In this document: positions 1 to 7,523 of the stretch, in pieces | Position numbering within the stretch: position 1 is the first letter of the stretch | Layout of the letters: the number at the start of each line of letters is the position of its first letter | Assembly: GCA_903813345.2 (NCBI GenBank) | Contig: CAIIXF020000407.1 | Location: 1-15,000 of the forward strand | Source: Owenia fusiformis | Taxonomy: Eukaryota; Annelida; Polychaeta; Sabellida; Oweniidae | Length of the DNA stretch: 15,000 nt | Direction of reading: 5' to 3' | The notes under the pieces: model-generated | The model's input: only the letters and a program-made list of their open reading frames with translations | What the model was told of the DNA's origin: nothing | Databases searched by the model: none | Program-made: the position numbers and the translations under genes

Positions 1-1
1 A

Positions 2-462
2 CTTTGGGATGTGTATCTTCCTTATGTATTATTTGCATACCGGGAAGTACCCAACAGTTCAACTGGATTCTCTTCATTCGAACTCCTTTTTGGACGAGAC
101 GTTAGAGGACCATTGGACATATTGAAGGAAAACTGGGTTGCAAAAGAAGATACTCCACAAACAGTCGCACAGTATGTAATCAACATGAGAGAGAAGTTAG
201 ACTCTGCACAAATTAGCAGAAACTCACGCAACAGAAGCGAAGACCAAACAGAAGAAATACTATGATGAGAAGAGCAGGGAAACTACATTCATTCCAGGAG
301 ATGATGTTCTTCTATTACTCCCTACAAGTGAAAACAAACTTGAAATGAAATGGAATGGACCTTACAAAGTGAAACAACGCCATGGAAAAGTGAACTACGA
401 GGTTGAAATTGGTAACAACACCAAGATGTACCACATCAACCTTCTTAGAAAATACAGACAGA
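2..462 (+). pseudogene. Gypsy integrase C-terminal part (frameshifted)
   Basis: This segment encodes the end of the integrase core and its C-terminal domain, which binds DNA during cDNA integration. The reading begins with WDVYLPYVLFAYREVP and STGFSSFELLFGR, the typical segment after the third catalytic residue; the DDE residues themselves are upstream of the window. After a +1 frame change near 215-236 it continues with KQKKYYDEK, then DDVLLLLP and WNGPYKV (about 345-371), the GPY/F module of Gypsy integrases, and ends near the MYHINLLRKY motif (427-456). A second +1 frame change near 455-465 leads into the RT frame. The integrase assignment is firm, and the lesion positions are good to about 10-20 bases. 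Confidence 0.85.
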
Positions 463-1539
463 GAAGAATATTGCTTCATGATGACAGAAGATGAAGATGA
501 CAGCGATATTGAAGACGTCATGGTCATATCATCAAAACCAGATGTACAAGTCAAGAAGTATGACTTGAGTGCTGAGATGACAGCGGATCAAAATCAACAA
601 ATGAAATCTCTGTTAGATGATTTCAATGATGTTCTTTCCAATGAACCTGGAAGAACAGACCTGATAAGACACCATGTCGACACTGGACAAGAGAAACCAC
701 ATCGTCAACCAAGCTACAGAATCCCTCAGAGTCATCTAAAAACAGTGAAAGAAGAATTGGATTCTATGCTGAAAGATGGTATAATTGAACCCTCTACAAG
801 TGAATGGATATCAAATGTTGTTTTGATTCCAAAGAAAGACAATACAATCAGATTTTGTATAGACTTTCGGTACCTCAACAGTGTATCAAAATTTGATCAC
901 TACCTGATGCCAAGAATAGATGACATTATAGACAAGCTTCAGAAAGCAAAGTGGATTACAGTTGTCGATCTTTGCAGAGGATTTTGGCAGATACTCCTTA
1001 CAGAAGAGTCGAGAGACAAATGTGCTTTTTGGACACCCTGGGGAATTTTTTAATTCATAGTGATGCCGTTTGGTCTCCATGGAGCCCCAGCAACCTTTCA
1101 AAGGATGGTAGATGAACTACTTAGAGGTGCAGAAGACTACATTGCAGCATATCTCGATGACATCGTCATCTTCATTGAAACATTCCAAGACCATCTTACC
1201 CACGTGGAAGACTTGATGGAAAGATTAAGAGAACATCATTTGACAGCAAAGCCTGCAAAATGCCAATTTGGATACCATGAAGTTGTGTATTGTGGACACA
1301 AAGTTGGCAAAGGAAGAGTAACACTAAAACCAAGTGCTATAGAAGCTATACAGAAGTTTGAAAGACCAGAAACAAAGTCCTTACTCAAGACTTACCTGGG
1401 AATGACAGGATACTATAGATGCTTTGTTGAAGATTACCCTACAAAGGCCTACCCTTTAACAGAACTGACAAGAAGACAGATTCCTAAGAAGATACCATGG
1501 GATGACAAAACTTGTATGAGGATTAATCAGGAAGTCTAG
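463..1539 (+). pseudogene. Gypsy reverse transcriptase with premature stop
   Basis: This is an RNA-dependent DNA polymerase domain of Gypsy type. An acidic linker (MMTEDEDDSD, from 478) is followed by RHHVDTG, the PSYRIPQ block, IIEPSTSEW, VLIPKKD and RFCIDFRYLN, then the first catalytic Asp in VVDLCRGFWQI (codon 967-969). MPFGLHGAPATFQRM and the active-site YLDD box (codons 1150-1161) follow, then the thumb-region motif LGMTGYYRCF. A TAA at 1051-1053 interrupts the frame where relatives have a sense codon between the TPFG-like block (here TPWG) and MPFGL; the frame is unchanged across it. The domain ends at PWDDKTCM and stops at 1537-1539, before any RNase H. Palm residues are intact, but the copy cannot give full-length protein. 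Confidence 0.9.
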
Positions 1540-1540
1540 A

Positions 1541-2002
1541 AGTAGTTCCAGCAAACAAAATGGTGGACATGAAATATTTAGAATTTACAATGGTTTGAGC
1601 TTTACTATACTCTAACAATGCAAGAACTGCACATTTTCATGCACCTTCGTTGTTCCTGGGAAAGGTAAGGTGATTTGTGGAAATTTTGGATTCTTGCAAA
1701 TGAGTGACTGTTGCAAGACTACTCCTTGAAACTTTCAAAAACTAGCCTCACTTCACACTCTTCATGCTAGCTTTGGGGATCCATGCACCTCCAATTCATA
1801 GTTATGAAAAATGCGTTTATGTGTGATGTTAACTTTGACATGTTTCTTTAGTCAAGATATACAATTCATATACAAGGTAAACAGATTTTAAAAACATGTG
1901 TCTTTATCAAAAAAATATGGCAGTCGTTTTTTATAATTTTGATTTAATTTAGCTTCACCTTAAATCAAAAGATAATGGAATCCTGATGACATGGTAACTC
2001 AC
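1541..2002. other. Non-coding stretch, Gypsy end to host exon
   Basis: I see no coding region, tRNA or clear LTR terminus. The first ~290 bases are mixed in composition and might belong to the retroelement's 3' part or an unrelated repeat. The part nearest 2002 is AT-rich and is the start of the intron that follows the exon at 2003-2227, with donor GTGAGT on the minus strand. Confidence 0.5.
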
Positions 2003-2227
2003 CAGCAGCTTCCACACCTAATTGCCCTTTAGCTTCTTTTAACGCCACATCTCTAGTCTGATCATCTTCCACGATCGTGGACGATTTCTCTTCAAGGCGA
2101 ATCTCTGTCTTTACTTCGGAAACAGCTAGTTTCTCAAAATCAGCACTAATCCGATTCAAGTCTTGATCAATTGCAGATGTTGATAGTATATCATCCTTAT
2201 ATGATAAATAATCGTGATCCTGTACCG
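2003..2227 (-). CDS. Internal exon, acidic Ser/Glu-rich host protein segment
   Basis: This is an internal coding exon of 225 nt (75 codons). Read on the minus strand, the acceptor is a T-rich tract ending TTATTGCAG before 2227, and the donor GTGAGT follows 2003. It is open throughout in the frame beginning with the last two bases of a codon and ending with the first base of one (phase 1/1), like the other four minus-strand exons. The peptide runs VQDHDYLSYKDD, then a stretch rich in Glu, Asp, Ser, Thr and Lys (EKLAVSEVKTEIRLEEKSS). It is hydrophilic, probably disordered or helical, with no recognised domain. The upstream exon (2396-2800) ends with the single base G, giving an Ala codon at the junction. 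The next exon 3' is not in the window. Confidence 0.72.
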
Positions 2228-2395
2228 CTGCAATAATCAAAAGTAGTTTAAATTAAATAGATACCTTGTCAAATCCTTATATTATATTGCTGCTTATTGG
2301 ATAGTGTTTCGTGCAGTTTTGGCGTGTAACTTTAATGACATGGTAATACATCAATAAACATACATTCAAAACAACTCATGTAATTGTGAGCTCAC
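2228..2395 (-). other. Short phase-1 intron
   Basis: This 168-base intron lies between two exons, with donor GTGAGC (2395 downward) and acceptor TTATTGCAG (ending 2228). It is AT-rich and shows no repeats, which supports both flanking exon calls. Confidence 0.7.
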
Positions 2396-2800
2396 CTGGA
2401 TCCTGTGACAGACATTCTTGCAATAGGCCTCCATCTATTGTTAGTGTGATTTGAACGTAAGTCCCGTTATATTTCATCAAGAGCTCTTCTGAAAGCAACT
2501 CTGTTACAAGTCGCACAGTTAACTGCCCACTATGGAAATCCTTTATCAATTCTACGGCTCGTCTTTGATCGATGACCTTCAATTGAAGTACTATTGAGTG
2601 CATGTAGAAGTCACGAAATTCAACCCCATACCGCCCCAAGCTTCTCCCCAACGATTCTAACCTGTTAGGCACTGATGTTAGGACTTCGTATATTTCCTTT
2701 GCGAATGTGATGACATTCTTAGTTGCAGCCTGTTGCTGTTGAAGTAGGTGTGCATCGAACTGCATCTTTTCTATGGATGTCAGCACAATTTGTAATTGTT
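2396..2800 (-). CDS. Internal exon, helical domain of unknown function
   Basis: This is a 405-nt exon (135 codons). The acceptor is TTCTTGCATCTAG just above 2800 and the donor is GTGAGC below 2396, with phase-1 introns on both sides. The protein is predominantly amphipathic-helical: a Gln-rich start (HLLQQQQAATKN), then KEIYEVLTSVPNRLESLGRSL, LQLKVIDQRRAVELIKDF, and a mixed alpha/beta-looking end (SGQLTVRLVTELLSEELL, then YVQITLTIDGG). I do not recognise the fold. The regular heptad-like leucines suggest an adaptor or oligomerisation module. If this belongs to the same gene as the exons at 13509-14908, it lies C-terminal to the Death domain, across a ~10.7-kb intron. Joining to 13509 would make a Glu codon without a stop. 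The exon call is good; the gene linkage is inferred from strand and phase. Confidence 0.75.
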
Positions 2801-3055
2801 CTAGATGCAAGAACAGAATAGTTGTTTATATGCTAATTTATGGCACGTTATATCATTACGAGAAATTCAAGTGGATTTTTACTTGTATTCCTTATATACG
2901 AGGTCAGTGTATTACAGACAAGTAAATTGCATGTCGTATAAGTATCCAAACGATCTGATAAATACAAAAGAATAAGACTCCGTTCGTAGCGAGCAGACAG
3001 AGACCATATGGATACGGTAAAGAAAGAGAAAATCTAAAAACAAAAAGGATTTCCA
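2801..3055. other. Intronic, no feature seen
   Basis: AT-rich sequence upstream of the exon at 2396-2800, with no ORF of interest and no repeat relationship that I can see. Confidence 0.5.
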
Positions 3056-3311
3056 GTGGCGGATCCAGGGGAGGGCCCATGGGGCCCGCCTAAAAAACTT
3101 AAAGGGCCCCAAAAATTTTGGAGGGCCTCAAAAATGGGCCTTTTTGGGCATGATTTGGCCTTTTAGGCCTTTTTAGATTATAATCTGATTAATAGGCCTT
3201 AATTTTTCAAAATTTGGGCAGAGCTTTTGGTTTAAGGAGCCCACAATTTTTTTCGCTCAAGCTGACTCGAAATTTGGCCCCTCGCCCTTGTTAGTTTCTG
3301 GATCCGCCCAT
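3056..3311. mobile_element. Small hAT-like non-autonomous element
   Basis: A 256-bp block rich in GGGCC, GGCCT and TTTT words has inverted ends: GTGGCGGATCCAG at 3056 and CTGGATCCGCCCAT ending at 3311. The CAGTGGCGGATCCAG-type terminus is typical of hAT elements. The flanks carry near-identical 8-mers, GATTTCCA (3048-3055) and GATATCCA (3312-3319), matching 7 of 8. Eight-bp target duplications are the hAT hallmark. It has no transposase and therefore depends on an autonomous relative. The exact boundary may shift by 1-2 bases. Confidence 0.65.
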
Positions 3312-3319
3312 GATATCCA

Positions 3320-3625
3320 CCACTACTTTTGTTAGTCGTATTATTACTACACGATAATTATATCAGATTCCATGACATTTCAAAAGGGTCGATATCCTTT
3401 TCGAAACAAATTGTCATAATTACGGAGTAATGAAGCATCTCAAGAAATGAGTACACTGATATGTTGTGCTGCCATCGAAACGGTTAGTTACGTAAACGGA
3501 ACGGGTTAGAAGTATGTGTCAAACATATTCATCCATTCGACCTATATCATATTTATCTCGATTGAGCTTGATAAAGTACTTCAAATCCTTTAGGGAACAT
3601 ACAAATCCTTTGTATTCACACACAA
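3320..3625. other. Intronic, no feature seen
   Basis: AT-rich, with no coding potential. Towards 3590-3625 it may be a degraded outer part of the repeat that continues at 3626, but I cannot delimit it. Confidence 0.45.
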
Positions 3626-3713
3626 ATGGTGATTATGACGTAGTGGGCATGCATAATTTATCTGCCCGCTCAGGCCGGCACATAAGCTATATCTGCCCGC
3701 TGATGAAAATATA
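3626..3713. repeat. Left half of older hairpin repeat split by transposon
   Basis: This segment (TGATTATGACGTA, two ATCTGCCCGCT boxes, then GATGAAAATATA) is the diverged paralogue of 7456-7524. Its continuation lies at 5476-5528, on the other side of the mariner-like element. The TA at 3712-3713 is the left copy of the target duplication. Confidence 0.8.
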
Positions 3714-3840
3714 GTACCCCACACATAATTTTGTCGCCAACTTCAATTTAAGATTAAAGTACTTTCCTACATACATATCTTCATGAAATTTAGCATACTT
3801 AAACGTGAACATATTTCCAACACTCAAATTTTTTTATTTT
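3714..3840 (+). repeat. Left terminal inverted repeat of mariner-like element
   Basis: This matches the reverse complement of 5349-5475 with about eight differences, mostly clustered near 3750-3770. It ends in an AT-rich run. The transposase binding sites would lie here. Confidence 0.9.
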
Positions 3841-3987
3841 ACAAACGAATACCAGGTGTTCACTTGAGACTGACAGCAAACTGCTACATTGTTTTACATT
3901 TTCCCGCTTATTTTGCACTTTTGACCTCTTTCGGTACTGGTTTAAGAAAACTGTTTTGAATTAAATCTGTTCAGTTGAAGTGTAACA

Positions 3988-5217
3988 ATGAAAAGGAAAA
4001 AATGGTTTTCCAAAGGGGAACAAAACCCCTCTTCTATTTACTTCAAAGGGAGGAATGTTGAAAAAAATATTGTGTACAAGAACGTATACACCAAGAAGGC
4101 GAAGTTCGATTTAAGAACAGTTAGACCAGGCAGATCCAAAACCAATGTTGCTGGAAACCATGGAATAAATATCAGAACTGTTCAGCGGATTGCATCTACT
4201 AACCAGAACTCACCTCAGCAACGGGGTCCAAAATTGAAGATTGTACCAAATTCAGAAGTTGAAGATGTCTTATTTGACATCGCAGATCATGAGCCATTCG
4301 CACGGATAACGGAGATTAATGAGAAATTTTCCCTTGAAACAGGTGTTGTCATCAGCAATGAGACAATTAAACGTGTGTTATACAGGCGTAATGGAGGGGA
4401 GTTTGTATTTGTTTCTCCAGACAAATCATGTGAGGACCGTAATCTCAGTCAAATATATGACATGCACCTTGGATTTATCGAAGGATTAAATACCGCATTG
4501 AAAAATCACAAATTAACATTAGACGATATTTACTTTCAGGACGAATTTCCAATCTTCAAAAACAAGTTCCCCTCGAAAGGCCGTACGCGCAAGGGCACCA
4601 AGCTCTATGCTCGCTCGGCATACAGACCCACCCGCTACACATGTTCTGCAGTGATATCAAGATCCAAAGCTGTTAAGGTGTCCCTGACAAAAAAGAATGC
4701 TGATGACTCTGTTGTTCGAACATTTGCTATAGCCTCAGAGTCCAGGAACAGAAATCTTGGGGGTCCTGGGCTGCATCGATTTCTACCAAGAGGGGCTTTT
4801 TTGGTATGGGACAGGGTTGGACGATCTGGAAGAGCACAGAACCCATGTAAACAGCACTATAACCCACAAATTAAAGCAAAATTGGAAGAAGCAGGGATAA
4901 ACGTGGTAATGCTCCCCCCTAAAGGCCATCTTCTCAACCCTTCCGAATTGTTTAACAATTGTATCCAGCAAAAAGTAGTACGTTGGCGACCGCCAAGTGA
5001 CCCCACCGATGAGTACGGCCATGCAATCGTTGGGCCACGGTCGTTTGATGAGTGTGCTATGGCAGTGAATGATGCCCTGGATGAAATGAAGGATAAACCT
5101 GAAATGTTTCACGAGTTTTTTAATAAAAGAGCAACTGGAAGGGACTTTCTGAATCGTGTTGCAAAAAGCCATGTTCAGCTAAACAGTAGTAAAAGTACAT
5201 TTACTTCGCTAATGTAA
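3988..5217 (+). CDS. Tc1/mariner-superfamily DDE transposase, DD44E spacing
   Basis: This 409-residue cut-and-paste transposase would bind the element's inverted repeats and move it into TA sites. An N-terminal basic KRKK could serve as nuclear signal. Two helix-turn-helix-like segments follow: residues ~48-75 (GINIRTVQRIAS, then the basic RGPKLK) and ~104-134 (ITEINEKF to NETIKRVLYRRN). The RNase-H-fold catalytic acidic residues appear to be D185 (YFQDE), D275 (FLVWDRVGRSG) and E320 (LPPKGHLLNPSELF). Forty-four residues separate D275 and E320, unlike the DD34E of Tc1 or DD34D of mariner. The KQHYNP insertion accounts for the extra length. The ATG at 3988 is the first in frame, 147 bases after the left repeat; TAA is at 5215-5217. 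No stop or frameshift is present, so the gene may be functional. Confidence 0.9.
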   Translation: MKRKKWFSKGEQNPSSIYFKGRNVEKNIVYKNVYTKKAKFDLRTVRPGRSKTNVAGNHGINIRTVQRIASTNQNSPQQRGPKLKIVPNSEVEDVLFDIADHEPFARITEINEKFSLETGVVISNETIKRVLYRRNGGEFVFVSPDKSCEDRNLSQIYDMHLGFIEGLNTALKNHKLTLDDIYFQDEFPIFKNKFPSKGRTRKGTKLYARSAYRPTRYTCSAVISRSKAVKVSLTKKNADDSVVRTFAIASESRNRNLGGPGLHRFLPRGAFLVWDRVGRSGRAQNPCKQHYNPQIKAKLEEAGINVVMLPPKGHLLNPSELFNNCIQQKVVRWRPPSDPTDEYGHAIVGPRSFDECAMAVNDALDEMKDKPEMFHEFFNKRATGRDFLNRVAKSHVQLNSSKSTFTSLM

Positions 5218-5348
5218 TATACAACATGCAAAACTAAAACATTCAAGAATACAGTTAAAAATGCTAAAATAGCCTAATTTGAGGCAATTTTGCAAAATGA
5301 TACTGCATTTTGAAAATGTTGTTAAAAAATTAATAATAAGTTTTATGT

Positions 5349-5475
5349 TAAATAAAAAAATTTGAGTGTTGGAAATATGTTCAAGTTTAAGTATGCTAAA
5401 TTTCATGAAGATATGTATGTAAGAAAGCACTGAAATCATAAATTGAAGTTGGCGACAAAATTATGTGTTGGGTAC
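5349..5475 (-). repeat. Right terminal inverted repeat of mariner-like element
   Basis: Inverted partner of 3714-3840, 131 bases downstream of the transposase stop codon. It ends in GGGTAC next to the TA at 5476-5477. Confidence 0.9.
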
Positions 5476-5528
5476 TAAGTTTTTACAAACCTGCTATATG
5501 TACCTGAAACAAGTCCAAGTATGGGACA
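5476..5528. repeat. Right half of the interrupted hairpin repeat
   Basis: TAAGTTTTTACAAACC, then a TATGTACCTG block and TCCAAGTATGGGA, matching 7523-7572 with a few changes. Similarity stops at about 5528. This copy therefore has one arm of the palindrome found at 7524-7635 but lacks the inverted second arm. Confidence 0.8.
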
Positions 5529-5589
5529 AATGTATCTACTTTTATTGATTTCATACACTAAACAGATTTGTTTAGGAATTATTTGAAGT

Positions 5590-6235
5590 ATTCATACCTG
5601 CCAACCTCTCAGAGAAAAAAAACAGGAGTTTTTTTAAAAAAAACAGGAGAATCCAGGAGATATTTTGCAAAAAACAGGAGAAAAACAGGAGACTTTTACT
5701 GAAAAAAACAGGAGAAAACAGGAGACTTCTTTTAAAAAACAGGAGAAAACAGGAGGTTTCTTTTAGAAAACAAGTTACCATCAAAAAAACAGGAGAAAAC
5801 AAGAGACTTTCAGTCTAAACAGGAGATTTTCTTTAAAAAACAGGAGAAAACAGGAGACTTCTTTTAAAAAACAGGAGAAAACAGGAGGTTTCTTTTAGAA
5901 AACAAGTTACCATCTAAAAAACAGGAGAAAACAAGAGACTTTCAGTCTAAACAGGAGATTTTCTTCAAAAAACAGGAGAAAACAGGAGACATCTTTTAAA
6001 AAACAGGAGAAAACAGGAGGTTTCTTTTAGAAAACAAGTTACCATCTAAAAACAGGAGAAAACAGGAGATTTCCAGTCTAAACAGGAGATTTTCTTTAAA
6101 AACAGGAGAAAACAGGGTATTTTCTTTTAAAACAGGAGAAAACAGGATATTTTCCTTAAAAACAAGAGAAATCAGGATATTTTCTTTAAAAACAGGAGAA
6201 AACAGGAGACTTCTTTAAAAAACAGTTTGAAACAT
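5590..6235. repeat. AAAACAGGAG minisatellite with 132-bp higher-order unit
   Basis: Several dozen variants of AAAACAGGAG fill this block. They are arranged in a higher-order repeat: the marker CAAGTTACCATC recurs at 5771, 5903 and 6035, exactly 132 bases apart, with intervening AGACTTCTTTT, AGGTTTCTTTTAG and CTTTCAGTCTAAAC segments in fixed order. The left edge (GAAGTATTCATACCTGCCAAC, just before 5605) matches the reverse complement of the right edge of the block at 11800-12017, so both seem to be copies of one element family. No protein is encoded. Confidence 0.88.
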
Positions 6236-6290
6236 AGGGAGTATCGGTATCGATGTTGCATCCTGGGAGCCAATTCTCTTTGGTCCAGAG

Positions 6291-6440
6291 CCCTCATTAT
6301 TCGGTCAGCGCTAAATTAGCGTTGCGATTTGCGTTGCGCTTGCGAATCAACACTATTCGCAAGCGCAAATCATGGTTTGCGTCGTATTACGCGCTTCACG
6401 CAAACGCAGACGCAACGCAGACGCAATTCAGTATGCTAAT
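6291..6440. repeat. TTTGCG-rich repeat with terminal CCTCATTAT motif
   Basis: This opens with CCTCATTATTCGGTC, the same terminus found inverted at 11468-11480, followed by many GCG, TTTGCG and CGCAAA words. A 14-bp stem (TTGCGCTTGCGAAT at 6334-6347, pairing with 6355-6368 across a 7-nt loop) lies inside. It is likely a small non-autonomous DNA element. I could not fix the right end. Confidence 0.55.
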
Positions 6441-6570
6441 CGCAAATAAATTGGAAACGCGGGAAATTTAAACTTAGAGCTCAAAATAGATTTATCGATT
6501 TTTTAATGTCTATGTATATGTTTACGCCAGTGCGGATGTGTCAATCAATGTTATCTATTTCAACTGGACT

Positions 6571-6940
6571 CAAGTAGGATTTTGCCCCATTGATGTATAC
6601 TGGGCTTTAACATTGCGTGGGACCTCGTGGGACCTATTGGGATTTTGCTCCATGAGGTCCATGGGGCTTCATTCGACTCTGATTTTGCCCCATCTTGCCT
6701 CATCGAGTCCCATGAGGTCACATGAGGTACCGCGTGGGACCAGGTGGGATTCGATGGGGCAAAATTCGACGTATTCCAATGGGCCAAGGTGGGATTTTAT
6801 GGGACTCCGTAGGGCTTGATTGGGCATGATGGGGACTCAATGGGGCAAATTCATCAAGTTCCCATGGAACACCGTCGTTATTCGATGGGAAAGTTGGAAC
6901 TCAATGGGGCAAGTGGGATTTTTGCCCCATTGGTGTATAC
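6571..6940. repeat. Degenerate GGGACTC/TTTGCCCCAT repeat block with terminal direct repeats
   Basis: The block is bounded by near-identical ~30-bp direct repeats (6571-6600 and 6910-6940; shared core TTTGCCCCATTG.TGTATAC). Between them, words such as GTGGGACC, ATGAGGTCC and ATGGGGCAAA recur in both orientations. Open frames on both strands here come from this low-complexity composition. The flanking repeats could be element ends or duplicated monomers. Confidence 0.65.
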
Positions 6941-7025
6941 TTGACTTAATATATTAGCCCGGTCAGAAACACGCTGAAACACGCCCAAGTATGGTATAAT
7001 TAGTTTTATCCATTTAAATCTCAAG

Positions 7026-7192
7026 GATGTAAATAGAGATTATCCTATATGAGGTTCAGGATATTGGGATTATCCCGAGGCAAATATGATATATTTGCCC
7101 GAGGGCCGAAGGTCCCGAGGGAAAATTTATTATATTGGCCAAGGGATAATCCCAATATCCTGAACCGACTATAGGATAATATGTTTATCCCA
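7026..7192. repeat. Hairpin repeat H1 (GGATTATCCC type)
   Basis: A long imperfect inverted repeat. The left arm (ATTATCCTATATGAGG, TTCAGGATATTGGGATTATC) pairs with the right arm (GATAATCCCAATATCCTGAA, then CTATAGGATAAT). Inner arms are AT-rich (TATGATATATTTG against TTATTATATTGG), and the turn is GC-rich (CCCGAGGGCCGAAGGTCCCG). Its outer left side recurs inverted at 9943-9983, and its right side inside each 164-bp monomer at 9471-9940. It belongs to the same structural family as the hairpins at 8706, 9110 and 10291. Confidence 0.8.
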
Positions 7193-7418
7193 TACCAATC
7201 TTGCTCATCTGGTTCACATTTTTCAATCGTGGAAATATTTTAGAATATTCATGTCCAGTTTTGTTTTCTTGGCCGTGGGTGGATTTTCCTGTTCTCTCAA
7301 ATATTCCCACATTTATTTTCTCGAATTTTTGATTGATTAAGTGGATGCTCCTTCCCTTTTTGAAACCATCAAACAGATCCCGATTGTCTGTGTTTTCTCC
7401 ATTGTCGTTTACAGTCAT
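7185..7418 (-). pseudogene. Short ORF-like segment between two hairpins
   Basis: An open frame of 77 codons starts at 7418 and ends with TAA at 7185-7187, directly at the foot of hairpin H1. The peptide opens TVNDNGENTDNRDLFDG and ends NQMSKIGMG. A second copy at 9366-9600 on the plus strand has the same opening (TVNVNGEKAENRDLFEG) and the same end (NKMTKIGMG, TAA) but is broken in between. Conservation at both ends, including the stop, suggests a once-coding segment or a constrained internal part of the repeat. I do not recognise the protein. It may be the remnant of a longer transposon gene. Confidence 0.4.
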
Positions 7419-7455
7419 TACGCGAACGTTAAAATTATGAACAAATATGCGAGCG

Positions 7456-7523
7456 GCGATTATGACGTATATCTGCCCGCTCGGAGCGGGACGTATAGCT
7501 TATCTGCCCGCTGATGAAAATAT
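7456..7523. repeat. CCCGCTC hairpin repeat, uninterrupted copy
   Basis: GGCGATTATGACGTA, then a 15-nt perfect hairpin CCCGCTCGGAGCGGG (7476-7490), then a second ATCTGCCCGC box and GATGAAAATATA. A diverged copy flanks the mariner-like element (3626-3713), and an inverted copy lies at 9262-9345. The TA at 7523-7524 is the unoccupied equivalent of the transposon target. Confidence 0.8.

Larger units (their letters stand above)
1..1540 (+). mobile_element. Ty3/Gypsy retrotransposon fragment with integrase-RT order
   Basis: This is an internal fragment of an LTR retrotransposon pol gene. It enters the window inside the integrase and ends just after the reverse transcriptase; no RNase H, LTR or primer-binding site is seen. 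The integrase C-terminus comes before RT, which is the reverse of ordinary Gypsy elements (RT-RNaseH-INT) and is known for Gmr1-like Gypsy elements. A short acidic linker joins the two, and no second-copy junction is visible. Two frameshifts and one in-frame stop show that the copy is dead. It lies on the strand opposite to the host exons that start at 2003, so it sits in a downstream intron or 3' flank of that gene. Confidence 0.85.
3714..5475 (+). mobile_element. Intact Tc1/mariner-superfamily transposon
   Basis: A 1762-bp element with ~127-bp terminal inverted repeats (about 94% identical by eye), outer ends GTACCCCACACATAATT and GTACCCAACACATAATT, and a TA duplication (3712-3713 and 5476-5477). 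It contains one uninterrupted transposase gene. The target is an older repeat: its empty form is still visible at 7511-7530, where GATGAAAATA is followed directly by TA and AGTTTTTACAAACC. The open frame, well-matched ends and precise empty site point to a fairly recent insertion. Confidence 0.93.

Noticed and set aside
403-1053. A free-standing host protein starting at 403
   Set aside because: The first codons after 403 overlap integrase homology in another frame, and the rest is plain Gypsy RT. The frame simply follows a frameshift in the retroelement.
4783-5172. 129-codon minus-strand frame inside the transposase gene
   Set aside because: It is antisense to a strongly supported transposase with catalytic motifs and has no recognisable motif of its own.
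5572-5802. Minus-strand Phe/Leu-rich frame resembling a membrane protein
   Set aside because: It is produced entirely by the AAAACAGGAG minisatellite read in reverse.
5590-6235. CRISPR-like array of short repeats and spacers
   Set aside because: Repeat units vary, the spacers are themselves repeated with a 132-bp period, and the genome is animal. It is a minisatellite.
6253-6471. 72-codon plus-strand frame
   Set aside because: It lies across the TTTGCG repeat and its stem-loop, so it is a repeat shadow.
6538-6819. Overlapping open frames on both strands
   Set aside because: Both come from the biased GGGACTC/GCCCCAT word composition and match nothing.
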